A DNA stretch of 64,000 nucleotides, taken from Moniliophthora roreri (lineage: Eukaryota > Basidiomycota > Agaricomycetes > Agaricales > Marasmiaceae). Where the stretch lies: assembly GCA_001466705.2 (NCBI GenBank), contig LATX02000216.1, forward strand, positions 331,492-395,491, given 5' to 3'. How positions within the stretch are numbered: position 1 is the first letter of the stretch; the number at the start of each line of letters is the position of its first letter. Below are positions 11,500 through 23,389 of this stretch, one piece after another. The notes under the pieces were generated by a model. The model searched no databases, was not told the origin of the DNA, and was given only the letters and a program-made list of their open reading frames with translations. The translations under genes were made by a program, and so were the position numbers.

Positions 11500-12230
11500 T
11501 TAGAACACTTTAGAACAATCAAAATCGAATTGGACATGACCTAAGTAGTGTGTTTTGACAGAATTAGGTCCATGGGAGTGAACCAATTGTCAAGGACTCT
11601 TCACAGAATCCAATAATAGGTGAACGCGGTGCAAAACAACACATTCATGAGAGTTATGGTCCACAGGGGTGTACCAATGGTCAAGGACTCTTAGCAAGGT
11701 CCAAGAATGGATGAACATGGTGCAAAACAACACATTCGCAAGAGTTATGGTCCATGGGAGCATACCAATGGTCAAGGACTCTTAATAGAATCCAATAATG
11801 GGTGAAAGTGGTGTAGAGTAACATGTTTACAAGAGGTATGGTCTGTGGGGGCATACCAATAGTGTAGGACTCTCAAACAAGTCAAACACTAGTTGAACAC
11901 AATCTAAGTAACACGTTCTGTAAGGTTTTGGTGCACAGATGCAACCCAATAGCAAAGGACTCTTAATAGACTCCAATACTGAGTGAACACAATGTAAAGC
12001 ACTGTGTTTGCAAGTGTTTTGGTCCAGTAATGTGAACCAGTGGCAGAGGAGTCTCAGATCAATGAAACACCAATGAATGTGACTGAAGCAATGTGTTTAT
12101 TCAAGTTTTGGTGCACTAACACAACCAATAGTGTACAATTCTCAAAAGAATCCAAATAACAGATAAACACAACCTATTGGTATGCATTTGCAAGGTGGTT
12201 GGTTGACTTGAGTGTATTTCACACTAAAGT
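11500..12230. repeat. 91-bp tandem array, about eight units
   Basis: A 'TGGTCCA'-like anchor recurs at about 11567, 11658, 11749, 11840, 11930, 12021, 12110 and 12201, which is a period of 89-91 bases. Each unit carries, in order, the anchor, 'ACCAAT', 'AAGGACTCTTA', 'GAATCCAATAAT', 'GTGAACAC' and 'CAAG.GTTTTGG'. Neighbouring units in the left half are most alike and the right half is more diverged. The stretch has no coding potential and almost no CpG. Confidence 0.8.
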
Positions 12231-13238
12231 ACAGTAAAATAGAGCTTTTGATTGGTATCTTGGCTTGTAGAAGAGACAGCTGGCAAATGCCTAGAAGGTG
12301 TTGGTAAAATGCTGTTGTGAACTTGCCTGGAATAGCACCAATGCAGGTGTCCAGAGCAAGCCACTATGAAGCAAGGCAAGATGCCAGCTGCTGCTTGAGC
12401 CTTGTGGGTAATGTACATCACAATATATACAGTCCAGAAAATAGAATAATACTCAAACTCAAAATAATGGGAAAAGATAAGATGTTATATGTTTAAGGAA
12501 TGTATATGTGTCTAAAAGTCCTGTTATGTGTAGAAAATGTCCAATATTGGGAATATTTGTGCAAATGTTGTGCAGGACCACTAGTGTGGTACTGATGTGT
12601 GGTCCACAGCACATTCTTTCTCCTCCTCTAGTTTCCTTCCTCTCTATCTGATTGGTGGTTGTCAATTCTTCATCCATATTTCAATGAATGTGTAATCCCA
12701 CCAAGCTTCCAACATACAGGGTCCCACTAGGCCTAGATGGTGGCTCTGCAGAGATACTCATGATTATAGCCTAGCTTGTAATCCTTGACTGCTCAATGCA
12801 TAGGTTGGTTGACTGGATATAGGTTCCAATAACTATGTATATGGGTCTTCTGAAGTATTCAATACCATTCCACATAATGATAATGTCTCAATAGCATGTT
12901 ATAATGCTTGTGATTGCTTTTGCAACCAGTCTGGTGCATTCAGACTGTAGATCCCACTGATATCTATTCCTTTATTGATTGGAATTGGTGGTTTCTGGCC
13001 CACTTACGGCCAAGGACCTTCACAGCAACACTTCACTGCAATGTAGTGGACTAGTATAGTCTACTAAGCCTCAACTAGGTTGTTTTGCAGTGCTATTTGA
13101 GAGACTGATTGGTTTATTGACAACTAGTGCTTAAGCTGTGTGTATACACAGGTCTGTATTCTGCACTAAATTAGGAATTAGACGTGCAAATGCACTGCTA
13201 TATGTCTATGCCAAAAATGGGGCACATTAACGGTTCAT
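12231..13238. other. no gene recognised
   Basis: CpG-free sequence over most of its length. The minus-strand frame at 12459-12677 contains 'VVLHNIC', which is reminiscent of Harbinger-type nucleases but too short to call. Confidence 0.4.
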
Positions 13239-14245
13239 GGAATATATCTACAGAAACATATAAATAATGTCTGATAATTCAGGAAATAATAAATGAGTGA
13301 CTGAGATGCTAAAAGAGGAAATATTCAGGTGTCATAGAGTCTGGCCACTAGGGTATCTGACCATATCCACATGGGTATCTACTTCTCCAGGTGTTCTGGA
13401 CTCTATAATTTGTATTTTCTTTTCTCTAATTTGGGTATCTACAAGCAGATGGCTGTATCTGTCCCATTTCTTTACAGCATTTCCCTTTCTAGTATCTGCA
13501 CCTCAGCAGAGGCCTAGATGCCAAATTTTCCAAGGTTAGAACATGCTGTTACTGTTCCTATCTCCTTTGACAATGCATGCTCAGTCTTATTTAAGACTTC
13601 TTATGTGTTAGATATTCTTTGTATGTCTTGTCATATCTGTCTGTAGGTAGTGGATATCCTTTGGAAGTAATTTCCTCCTTTCCAAGATGACCTTGTATCT
13701 AGTTAGTTTATTTCATACTGTTTTGCTGCTAGTGAACTCTTGATTAAGAGATCACCTGCTTTGACTTTGATCTGTGTATTGACTTTGGAGGAGGATCATT
13801 CTGTGATCGTTCCTGTTCTAAGTTGTCTTTCTGTTTTGATGTCTCCTCTAAGTATCTCTGTACTGATTGACTGCATGTTGCACTTTGCAGATGTTATAGA
13901 AAGTTAAAATAGAAATTAAAATCCTATTGATAGCACTTTGAGAGCTTGGTTAACTAGCCAATGCATTCATTGGGCCATAGTTAGGTTCTCTATAGGTTTT
14001 GGAAGTGATCCGCTTTTGGATCTAATACATAGATAAGTCAGAAAGTACAGCTTAGACACCTCTGTATAGTGTATCATATAGCTCTTCATACTTTCCAATG
14101 CACCATAGCTTCTCTAAGGCAATGACTAGCAGACTGGGCTCACTCTAGTCCTAATTATCCATTATCTCATGCCATATTAAAGTGTTCTGATTTAAAAGTA
14201 ATGTAAAACAAATAAAATAGAGTCTTTTCTAGGTTTGCCATATTA
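13239..14245. repeat. dispersed repeat R2, copy 1 (about 1 kb)
   Basis: It starts at 'ggaatatatctacaga' and ends at 'ttttctaggtttgccatatta'. Further copies are at 28890-29666 (internally deleted), 29667-30737 (split by a MITE and cut by a contig join) and 30739-31736. All complete copies stop at the same terminal 'atatta'. The right end of this copy abuts the 3-prime end of the Plavaka transposase gene, so R2 truncates or borders it. I see no coding motif, terminal inverted repeat or clear target duplication. Confidence 0.65.
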
Positions 14246-16581
14246 TCAATTCCTGGCTTCTCCTCTGCAAACCACCATTCTCTCTCAAGATCATCCTGTT
14301 CAGGTAGTGGCTGCATTGAAATGACTGAAATGATGTCTTTGACAGAAATCACTCAGAGATCTTGATTACCTGTATACTGGCACACCCACAGTTTTCCAAA
14401 TGACTCCTCTAGGAGCATTTCATTTGGCCTTGTATACACTGATACAAGAGCATATGCCTTTGGTTCATCTTGTGGATTTGTGCCAATCTCTTTGAGAAAA
14501 TAGAACTGCACTTCAGCATATTCAATTTGAGCTTTCTCATGGTCTCTGAACTTGAAGAAGGTGAGCTAAATAGTTAACTTTGTACACTGAAACAAACCTA
14601 CCTTAATGTTATGCATAATGCATACCTTCTTTCTTTTCATAGCTTTTTCCTGCCAGAGGCTCTGTGCAACATGGCTGATTGGTAGTCAAAGCTGACTCCA
14701 TTTACAGATGTTTGGAGTACCAATAACACCTTCTACTAATGTAGCAATATCCTCAGACAAGGTAAAGAAATGATGATCTCTTTTCCACAACAGAATGTAC
14801 TTATTGCCAATATTACAAGTGAACCATGGTAGTTGCAACTTGTTGATTTGTTGCCTGTCAAGCTTAGGACACGTGTTGATAAGCACATTTGTTTGTGCCT
14901 GCCAAAATTGTTGTTGGGAGAAATTTTTCCAGAGGTTAGATGGCTGATTGCACTCAGCTGTGGTATCTCCAATCATTTGCTCAAGAGCAAACTGAGTGTG
15001 ATAGACTGCTGGACCAACCCAAGTAGTCTCTGGTGCAAGATGGAGAAGGGTATGAATACAAGAGCAACAGAAGTGTAGGCAGTCAACATGACACTGATAG
15101 TAGAGCTTTTCATAGTCCTGGACATATTGAATCATGTGTGTATAAGCATCAGCTAGCTCACTGCCTTGAATTGATTTGTTGAGGATTTGGAGTGCATGAA
15201 TAAGACAGCAGAAATGAGTATAGTACTGCTGAGGAAGTATGTTTCTGAAATGACTGGAGCCAAGGCACAGAACATAGAGAACATATTCTGTGACTTTGAA
15301 TCCACTGGATATCTTTTTGGCTGGATTTCGGAGTGTGTGATGGAAGAATGATGGAAAGTGTGTGGTTGCATTGGTGATGGCAGCACTGTGGTTCTTCCAT
15401 ACATTATCTGTAAGTGTTGCCCAGGGCCAGTCCTTCTTGTTGTCAGTTCTTGCACAATCAATTGTTCCTCTCCAGAGTGAAATAAGAAGTTGACACAAAT
15501 TGAGAAGAAGATGCATCATGTTGGTAACAAAGAAAAGTGGAGGTGGGATTGCTAACTAAAGACTGCTAAAGATTCAGGGTTTGGATATACCTGTTTCCCT
15601 TCAATTTGCCACATACTGAGTCTGGGTCATTGACATGATGACTGTGTTTAAGCATTCCAGATAGTGCTCTTGAGATGGTGCCTGGATGTTGTTGAAATCA
15701 AAGTCAGGGTGCATGCAGCCTGGGATAGCATTGATAGTATGGTAATGAGCCAAAAAGTAATGACCAGAGTTCAGTTTATGCCTCCCCCACATTGGACAAT
15801 TGCTATGGCACCCTATGGCTCCATAGTGACCAACATGACCATCCATTTCCACAAGACTGATATGATTAGCAGTCTTATAAACTACTCCCAGCCTTGAATA
15901 AACCACCTCTTGCTTTGCTGCATCCCACTCCTTGTATCCATGGCCACCATTTTTCTTTTGGAGGGCACTTACATGCTGAAGTGAGAGCAAAAGGAACAAA
16001 TCAAGATTTTTGACCTTGTTTGGACTGGGAACATTGAATGCTGGCATAAGGTTAACCTTCCAGACCCTTTGATCTTGTCTCAAGTCCTTGAGCACCCAAA
16101 TACCAATATAGGTGTCAGACTTTTTGTTCTTGTAGAGCTGAAATGAGTTGGTGGAGATCATAAGGATGTGGTCATCTTCAGTGAGCTTGTGTTTCTCCAC
16201 AAAATCTAAAAAGGCTTCCTCACATGCATAGTCATTGTAAATAAAGTCTGCCCCAGTCTTGTCTTCTAATACTTCAAGAGCCTCCTTCACACTCTGGACT
16301 TTAGTTGCCAGGTAACACATAGCAAAAGTGGTCTTGGGGCTCCTTTGGCTCACTTGGAGCTGTGGACCAAGGAGGTATGTATCAAACTCCATAAGAGAGA
16401 CCTTCTTGCCTGTGAGTGTGAGTTCCTCAGAGTCATAGCAGGGTTTGTTGCATTGCATGCAATTCTCCAGTAGTGCAAGAGGTCCTAGGTATGCATGACA
16501 TTGATTGGGACACATATCCCTTGTTACTGCTACAATGCCTATTATCTCCTCCACAAGTTTCTTGACCTTAGCAAGAGACAT
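14246..16581 (-). pseudogene. Plavaka (Tnp2-type, CACTA superfamily) transposase, inactivated
   Basis: This encodes a DNA-transposon transposase of the Tnp2/Plavaka group of basidiomycetes, which would cut and rejoin the element's ends in the nucleus. Recognised motifs in order are 'CPNQCHAYLGPL', 'FDTYLLGPQLQ', 'SFQLYKNKKSDTYIGIWVL', 'PSPNKVKNLDLFLL', 'HVSALQKKNGG', 'MDGHVGHYGAIGC', 'MMHLLLNL', 'LWRGT', 'RNPAKKISSGFK' and 'LYYQCHVDCLHF'. After a small intron near 14.55-14.61 kb come 'IEYAEVQFYFL' and, across a second one near 14.35 kb, 'EWWFAEEKPGID'. The frame is continuous from 16581 to about 14600 but has stop codons at 15601-15603, twice more before 15519, and at 14686-14688. Compared with family members from memory, several Arg are Cys, Trp or stop, as C-to-T change at CpG would give. 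The 3-prime end abuts repeat R2. The upstream part of the protein was not found. Confidence 0.85.
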
Positions 16582-18083
16582 TAACTACAGTAGCTCATAG
16601 ATAAGATTCTGAACTAAGACAAGGCTGTCTTCAGGCTGTGGGGTTAAATGAAGCCTCTGGATTCCAGTTCTCATGGTCCTGCTGCTCAAGAATGGGTTAA
16701 GCATAAAACAACTTAACATAAAAGAATAAGTTGAGTTCAAATGATAGTGCATAGAATGAAAGTCTCACACTGTTGCAGTAATTATGCAGATACTACTGAC
16801 TGGTTTCTGAATGCTACTAAAAAAAAGGCTACTAACACATTACTGATTTGTTCTTTCTCTTTACTGCACTATTTCTTTCCATTTCTTACTGTTACTGTAC
16901 TGTTACTGCACATTTACTGGAGTGTTACAGTACTATTACTGCTCTGCACTAAATTGTTACTTGAATAGTACTGCTTAGCAACATTGCCTATTTACCATCT
17001 CCTATATGCTGGGTTCAGTTTAGGGCAAGGTTTTTCATAGTGTTCTTTCTCCTCCTTAATATGTTCCTGGTTCCATTGTTTCCACTCTATGGTATACTTG
17101 TCTGAGTGGTAATGTGTCCTGGGCTATTCATTCCAATAGTTAGTGCTGGAAACACATATACTTGCCTAAATGCTTATCTAAGTCTCTTCCTCATTGTCAC
17201 AATCTCAGTTGATTGGCCTGAAATTAAAGTAATTATATGGAAACCAGTTATCTTAATAGATACCAACATCAAGACCCTATTGATAGTTCCCTGCCTTACC
17301 TGCTTCCTTTGACTAATCAAACATCTTGTGCTCCAGGACTGCTAGTGACTCTCCATTCACATCAACTGGTTGCTCTGGCTTGTTCTTCCCATCTTCATTG
17401 CAGCCAGTATACTTGACCAGCCTCTCTCATGCTTACTGTTGAATATACTTCTTGTGTCTGAGCTCATCCAACAGACAGTCTGGGTCCAATTCAAACTTGG
17501 CACCATTCTGATGTCCAATCCAGATCATTAATGCATCCTGGAGCATACTATCCACAATCCAATAAGATGCCATATCTCTTATTCTGGGAATCTTCTTGGA
17601 TATCCAGTTGATGATTCAGGATCAAGTTTCAATAGAAAGACCACCAGTGAAGTATACAACACATATCTGTTGGCACTGCAGAAACTCAATGCTTGGAAAG
17701 CCCTTGGCATTAATGTTTTTCCAATCAAATATCAGATGTGCAAATTAATCTATATGAGATGACAGGACTATGTCGATTTTTGGGGATCCTTGATGATTTC
17801 CTCATTTGCTATGCCAATAGATTGCAGTTCTGGTGTGGTTGTCCACCTTCCAAGCTGTAAAAGATTAGCATTGCCTCTAAATGGTTTCTTAAGATCACTC
17901 ACATGAATACCTCTTTGACCATCTGCATTGTGCCATAATGTATCCACTATTCTTGAAGTTGACACCTCACAGAAGGTGCCTGAGGTATGACTGGTCTCTG
18001 GAGCAATATGATTCCCTTGCCACCACATCAGCAAAATCCAGAGGAAGTTATAACTAAGTCTCTACCCATAGGATTGGTGACAA
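16582..18083 (-). other. region upstream of the Plavaka gene with unassigned frame remnants
   Basis: Inverted copies of the AGTAAC motif ('TTACTG', 'GTTAC') are clustered at 16874-16975. On the minus strand, 17440-17640 reads through stops as 'ISKKIPRIRDMASYWIVD' and 'FELDPDCLLDEL', and 17768-18034 gives an 88-codon frame containing 'LKKPFRGNANLLQLGRW'. These look like parts of a real, decayed protein, but I cannot name it. They may belong to the Plavaka element's N-terminal region or to another inserted element. Confidence 0.35.
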
Positions 18084-19189
18084 TCCTCTATTAAGGATCA
18101 TGGGGAGATGGTAGTGGAAGGGAAGAAAGGGAAGGCAGAGTGTTTGGTTTTCTGGGGCGGCCCTTATGTGAGAATTAAGGGTGTGCATGGACCAGTTTAG
18201 GGCTGGTCAGCATTTAGAGTTTTGGACATATGGGTTATAAGGGTGTCTTTTTGTTGTCAAGGGCATTGGAGGCATTGGGTACTTGAACAGTCTTGAGTGA
18301 GCAAAAGCTGGTTGAAAAGCAATAACATGTCTTTCAATCAACTCCAAGGAGGCCAGAAGCTGGGTCTGATGCTCCAAATCTCAGATCCCACATGTCCAAC
18401 GTTTCAGCAATGTCAACTGCCATCAACCAAGTTTCTATTGATATAATTATAATGCATAATTGCTCAGATTTGAGTTGGAGTGTCAGTCTTGCAGTGTTTT
18501 TGGGCAAATCTGCTGGCAAATAGAGGTGTGTGGATCACTCCAATATACAATATGCTTCTGGTTTTAACTTACAGAACTTGATATATTCTGTAGAAACTGT
18601 TCTGAGACCTTGTAACAAGGCTCAGATGTTATATTTATCAGTGACCATTCTGCAGAGTTATAACCTGTCATGGCAGTTATGGGGGGTTATAACCCTGTTT
18701 ATGACCAGGGTTATATTCATGGTTATAACCTTCATTAACAGTCATGGAGGGTTATAACACATGTTGTATTCTCAAGGTACAGTAACAGAGTATTATATAT
18801 GTGGTTACAATACTAATGGACTTATAGGCAATGCATATTGGGCATCATTTCCCCTGCTAACCCACTATACCACTCTCCAGATTTTGCTAATGCACTTCAC
18901 AGTCCATCTATTCTTGGCATGGGGTTTGATGAGATGAGTGGGGTACCAAAAGAAGTTTCTATCTTTTACTAGAACAGTTTGCCCACATCTAACAATTCAT
19001 AAGTAAAGAGCATAAATGCCAATTTGAGGTTAAACATACTGCAGTCTCTTGGAAACATCTCAGCAGAATTGGATGGTATTTGGTCTAAAGCAACAAATTA
19101 GTTCACATCCACTTGAGCTCACAAAACACTCACAATTCTGTATTCTGTTTATTAGTCCCAGGTTTTGAAGATTTTTGCTCTTCACCATC
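18084..19189. repeat. left copy of a 1,106-bp assembly duplication
   Basis: The sequence appears identical to 19191-20296 at an offset of 1,107, and both open frames in it recur unchanged. It ends exactly at the n at 19190. Read as an unmerged contig overlap, not a biological repeat. Confidence 0.85.
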
Positions 19190-19190
19190 N
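19190..19190. other. contig join (single n) with unmerged overlap
   Basis: It sits between the two copies of the 1,106-bp duplication. Confidence 0.85.
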
Positions 19191-20296
19191 TCCTCTATTA
19201 AGGATCATGGGGAGATGGTAGTGGAAGGGAAGAAAGGGAAGGCAGAGTGTTTGGTTTTCTGGGGCGGCCCTTATGTGAGAATTAAGGGTGTGCATGGACC
19301 AGTTTAGGGCTGGTCAGCATTTAGAGTTTTGGACATATGGGTTATAAGGGTGTCTTTTTGTTGTCAAGGGCATTGGAGGCATTGGGTACTTGAACAGTCT
19401 TGAGTGAGCAAAAGCTGGTTGAAAAGCAATAACATGTCTTTCAATCAACTCCAAGGAGGCCAGAAGCTGGGTCTGATGCTCCAAATCTCAGATCCCACAT
19501 GTCCAACGTTTCAGCAATGTCAACTGCCATCAACCAAGTTTCTATTGATATAATTATAATGCATAATTGCTCAGATTTGAGTTGGAGTGTCAGTCTTGCA
19601 GTGTTTTTGGGCAAATCTGCTGGCAAATAGAGGTGTGTGGATCACTCCAATATACAATATGCTTCTGGTTTTAACTTACAGAACTTGATATATTCTGTAG
19701 AAACTGTTCTGAGACCTTGTAACAAGGCTCAGATGTTATATTTATCAGTGACCATTCTGCAGAGTTATAACCTGTCATGGCAGTTATGGGGGGTTATAAC
19801 CCTGTTTATGACCAGGGTTATATTCATGGTTATAACCTTCATTAACAGTCATGGAGGGTTATAACACATGTTGTATTCTCAAGGTACAGTAACAGAGTAT
19901 TATATATGTGGTTACAATACTAATGGACTTATAGGCAATGCATATTGGGCATCATTTCCCCTGCTAACCCACTATACCACTCTCCAGATTTTGCTAATGC
20001 ACTTCACAGTCCATCTATTCTTGGCATGGGGTTTGATGAGATGAGTGGGGTACCAAAAGAAGTTTCTATCTTTTACTAGAACAGTTTGCCCACATCTAAC
20101 AATTCATAAGTAAAGAGCATAAATGCCAATTTGAGGTTAAACATACTGCAGTCTCTTGGAAACATCTCAGCAGAATTGGATGGTATTTGGTCTAAAGCAA
20201 CAAATTAGTTCACATCCACTTGAGCTCACAAAACACTCACAATTCTGTATTCTGTTTATTAGTCCCAGGTTTTGAAGATTTTTGCTCTTCACCATC
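19191..20296. repeat. right copy of the 1,106-bp assembly duplication
   Basis: Same as 18084-19189. It continues directly into the PHD-finger exon, so it carries the true right-hand context. Confidence 0.85.
19757..19882. repeat. GGTTATAACC palindrome cluster
   Basis: Several copies of the palindrome-like 'GGTTATAACC' and its variants lie within about 125 bases downstream of the composite gene. The same cluster appears at about 18650-18775 in the duplicated contig end. Related clusters occur at 22.38-22.53 kb (inside a MITE), 27.17-27.22 kb and 31.75-31.99 kb. These may be subterminal repeats of one transposon family. Confidence 0.5.
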
Positions 20297-20521
20297 TGAG
20301 CATTTATGACAGAAAAACATGTCTTGTGCACAGACATTATTGCCAGTTGGTTGGCATGCTACATGTGAGTACTGTTCACACAGATCACATTGAATGGCAT
20401 GCTGGTGAACTGCTTGATGGTTTCCATCAGCATTTTCACCACATCTACAGTCAAAAGGCATTAGTATTGCCAGTGGTGATGAGTCTTCCTCTAGAGAAGG
20501 CAACCTGGTGCTTGCAGCCAC
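20237..20521 (-). other. C-terminal PHD-type zinc finger of the composite gene
   Basis: Spacing of the metal ligands is C-x-C, then 'CDLCEQYSHVAC' (C-x2-C-x4-H-x2-C), then 'FFCHKC' (C-x2-C), the C4-H-C3 layout of PHD fingers. It is joined to the protease-like part by an intron at about 20523-20651 whose acceptor reads 'cctcag'. The frame ends with a stop at 20237-20239. PHD fingers usually read histone tails, so a role in chromatin targeting of the transposase is possible. Confidence 0.65.
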
Positions 20522-20659
20522 TGAGGTATGATTATTATTGGCAACACAATAGAATTAAGAAGGAATTTAGAGACAGAGTCATCATCTTTGGGAAATGTGG
20601 TCAAATACAGTATCTCTGTGGTAGTGAAACAATACACACCTGTGTTCAGACTCTACACC

Positions 20660-22050
20660 TTCTCTAGAAGGTGTCTTTAAGTCTTGAATGCAGTTGGTGG
20701 GATCAGACCTTAAGAATGACATGTTTTCCCTTGTGAGAAGCTCTTCTGACACAAATTCATGGTGTTTAAGCCATGCTTTTGCTGACTCTACTAGCCAATG
20801 CAGATTCTGGACAGGCAGCTCCAAGAAACCCTTCTGTACTAGCACTAGTTGTGAAGTTGGCTTAATGCTGTAGTTGTCACTCAACTCCACATCAAGAGAT
20901 GACTGTAGAAGTTCCTTTTGATGGCTCCAAAACCAATTCTGAGCTTGAAAGCCACCTCTCAGCTTGTAGAAAACAGCTATGGTCCAATATGTCTTGTAGT
21001 CTCCTGAAAGTGTTACATTCCAGCCTCCAAGATTTCCTGCAACCCCTCTGGTCTCCTCCACACTATATTCTGGTTTCCCATTACTAATGCCTTGACTATT
21101 ATAAAAAAAGACACCTTTCACTCATGTTGGAGTATCTGTAGTAGCTACAAATCATGTAGTGCAGTGAGTTCTGTTGTAGAATATGCACCCTGCAATATTG
21201 TAAACCAGTCCAATGTTCTCAGCATCCCAACTGGACACTAGATGCAGAGTGTGTGGAAATTCCCACTCCTAATCAAGGTTCTCTCAGTTGACACCAATAA
21301 TGAGTGTCAGGAAGGGATACAATGATTTTAGTATCATATGCAACACTGTGACACTAGGTTTCACCATCCTGAGCTTGCCAACAGGAATGTGATTCCTCTT
21401 GTTTGGCACATATGAGGGAATCTGTAGTATGGTGGCATAGATATGTCTCCAAGCTCCCATCATACTTCTTGTATATGGATGAATTGAGCCAACTAAGTGG
21501 ATGTGACCTGTCAACTTGTTTAAGCACACAATGTGTGAAGGCAGAGTTGTCATGATCTAAGACTGTCAAATCAGAACCAGTACACTACTTGAACTTGATG
21601 GTTTGTATAGCAAAATGATTGTTGATCTCAATGTTACCAGCAGATGCCATGAGAGCATGTGAAAGCCAAATGGTATCAGTTTCAAATGAGTTGTCTGCTT
21701 TGTTTATAGTCCATCCTTGCTTTGTAACATAGCATCAAAGGTCAGCATTCTGGTTCAACAGAGTTGCTTGGACATCATTTTGGGCAGTACTTGACAGCAG
21801 GAGGTGACAGCATTGGTCAAGTGCAGAAAAGATTGGGGTAGATGATGACAGCTTGCTCTCCTCCTCTTGGACTGCAAATATCTGTGCTAAATTTCCCCAA
21901 CTCCTCATCTCTGTCCAAAATAACACTTCCATTGATGAATCTATCCAGCATGAGTTATTCTTCCATGCATACCCCAACAGTTCTTTCAATTTTGAGCCAA
22001 TGACCATCTGAAGATTCCCTGTCAGAGGATCATTCTTCATCTTGTAGTTG
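20660..22050 (-). other. USP-like (peptidase C19-type) domain within the composite gene
   Basis: The piece 'WKNNSCWIDSSMEVLF' (Cys codon 21948-21950) has the shape of the Cys box of ubiquitin-specific proteases (N-[ST]-C-aromatic-x-[ND]-S). About 260 codons later, 'SLHYMICSYY' (His codon 21159-21161) followed by 'FFYNSQGISNGKP' fits the His box and the Tyr-Asp/Asn segment after it. Between them 'CWQAQDGET' recalls the C-x-W/substrate segment of relatives. Stops interrupt the frame at about 21735, 21593, 21354 and twice near 21.24-21.28 kb. A one-base shift lies close to a T7 run near 21105. The activity, if any existed, would be removal of ubiquitin or a related modifier; this is inference. 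Confidence 0.55.
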
Positions 22051-22378
22051 AGTCAAATGATTGTAGCACCATCTCAATGAACTGAGGTTTGTCAGGCAAA
22101 CACCAGATCATTTTCTATGAATGTAACATGTTTGATAGGCTTCAATGGTTTTTTGTGATCTGGGAAGGCTTGTCTTGTATCTGAGGTTGTTGAGAGTAGA
22201 TGTAGATGTAGTAGTTTCTGACTGGAGTGATAAGCTCTTACTTTTTGACTGGGTGCAAGTGGAGGCTTGGGACTGCTTTGAAAGGGTGAGGATGCCTTTA
22301 TTTTCCAACTAGGTGTGTGTGAGGGTTTTGGACCTTTTTGGGGCTTATCTGGAGAGGGTGTGAGTGGTGGTTTACATT

Positions 22379-22535
22379 AGCAAAAACCATATAGTGCTAT
22401 AATGAGTTCCCCAGGGTTTAAAATCCACCTGCAGAGTATCATAACCCTTATAACCAGTCATAACCCCCACTAACAAGGCCATAACCAGGTTATAACCCCC
22501 TGAAAGCTAGGTTATAGCACTTTCTGGTTTTTGCT
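22379..22535. mobile_element. 157-bp MITE inside the composite gene
   Basis: The ends are inverted copies: 'agcaaaaaccatatagtgct' on the left and the reverse complement of 'agcactttctggtttttgct' on the right, with the palindrome motif 'GGTTATAACC' between them. It lies between the MULE part and the protease linker, so it may be intronic or disruptive. A target duplication could not be fixed. Confidence 0.65.
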
Positions 22536-23389
22536 GATGTAGAACCCAAAAGATCTTGTTTCCTCCTTGGTTTACCTAAGAGAGCATCGACTGTATCTGG
22601 TAGTCAATGAGAGCACACACTTTCTTTATTGATTCTTGCTTGCTTCTGAATAGCATGGCATCTCTTTGTATGCTTGATCTTTACATGAAGAGCCTAGCAA
22701 TATTGGAGAGATGTTTTTCCATAATACAGTGAGATGTTGCCTGTATGATATTGAACTCAAAAGGTAAACTTCATGTAGACAGCATTCCATGTTTTCTCAT
22801 GCTCTTTGGCAATTGTATAACACTTCCTCAATCCAGTGAGAAGCTTATGCTGTTTTCCTTGCCTTGAATACATGCTAAAATAAGCAACTTCTTAAGGATT
22901 TGTCAAGTCTGGGAGTGATTTGCAAACATTAGATGAAGAATTTGTCAAATCCAACACTAGCATCTGAGCCACATCAGGACATGCCCACCATTCAACCTAT
23001 TGTTTTGCTCCTGGAAACTTGCATGATAAAGACTTTGCCCATTGCTGAAACTCATCCACTGAGCTTGTATGGAGTAAATGATAAGCAAGCTTCTTGAATG
23101 CTGATTGCTGGTCCTGAGGCACAATTGTGACAATTTTCTTGATATAAGTGACTTGGCTCCAAAAGTGCTGTGCACAACTACATAACAGAGTTGCAGCTGC
23201 CTTGTGGAGCACTTCATCTGTATGATCATCACTTGGATCCTCCTTCCAGAAGTGTACAAATGCCTCAACAAATCCTAATCTCTGTGCCTGACTAAAGTCT
23301 ACTGTCTATGAGGCAATAATACCACTTGATTGTGCTACACAAAGAGCTGATCTGTTGATCAGATCCTGCTCTCCTATTGTCTATGTGTA

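Noticed and set aside
11500..12230. CRISPR-like array
   Set aside because: The units are contiguous and diverge gradually, with no spacer structure, and the genome is fungal.
12459..12677. Possible Harbinger-type nuclease piece ('VVLHNIC')
   Set aside because: Seven residues are not enough; no acidic motifs or partner frame nearby.
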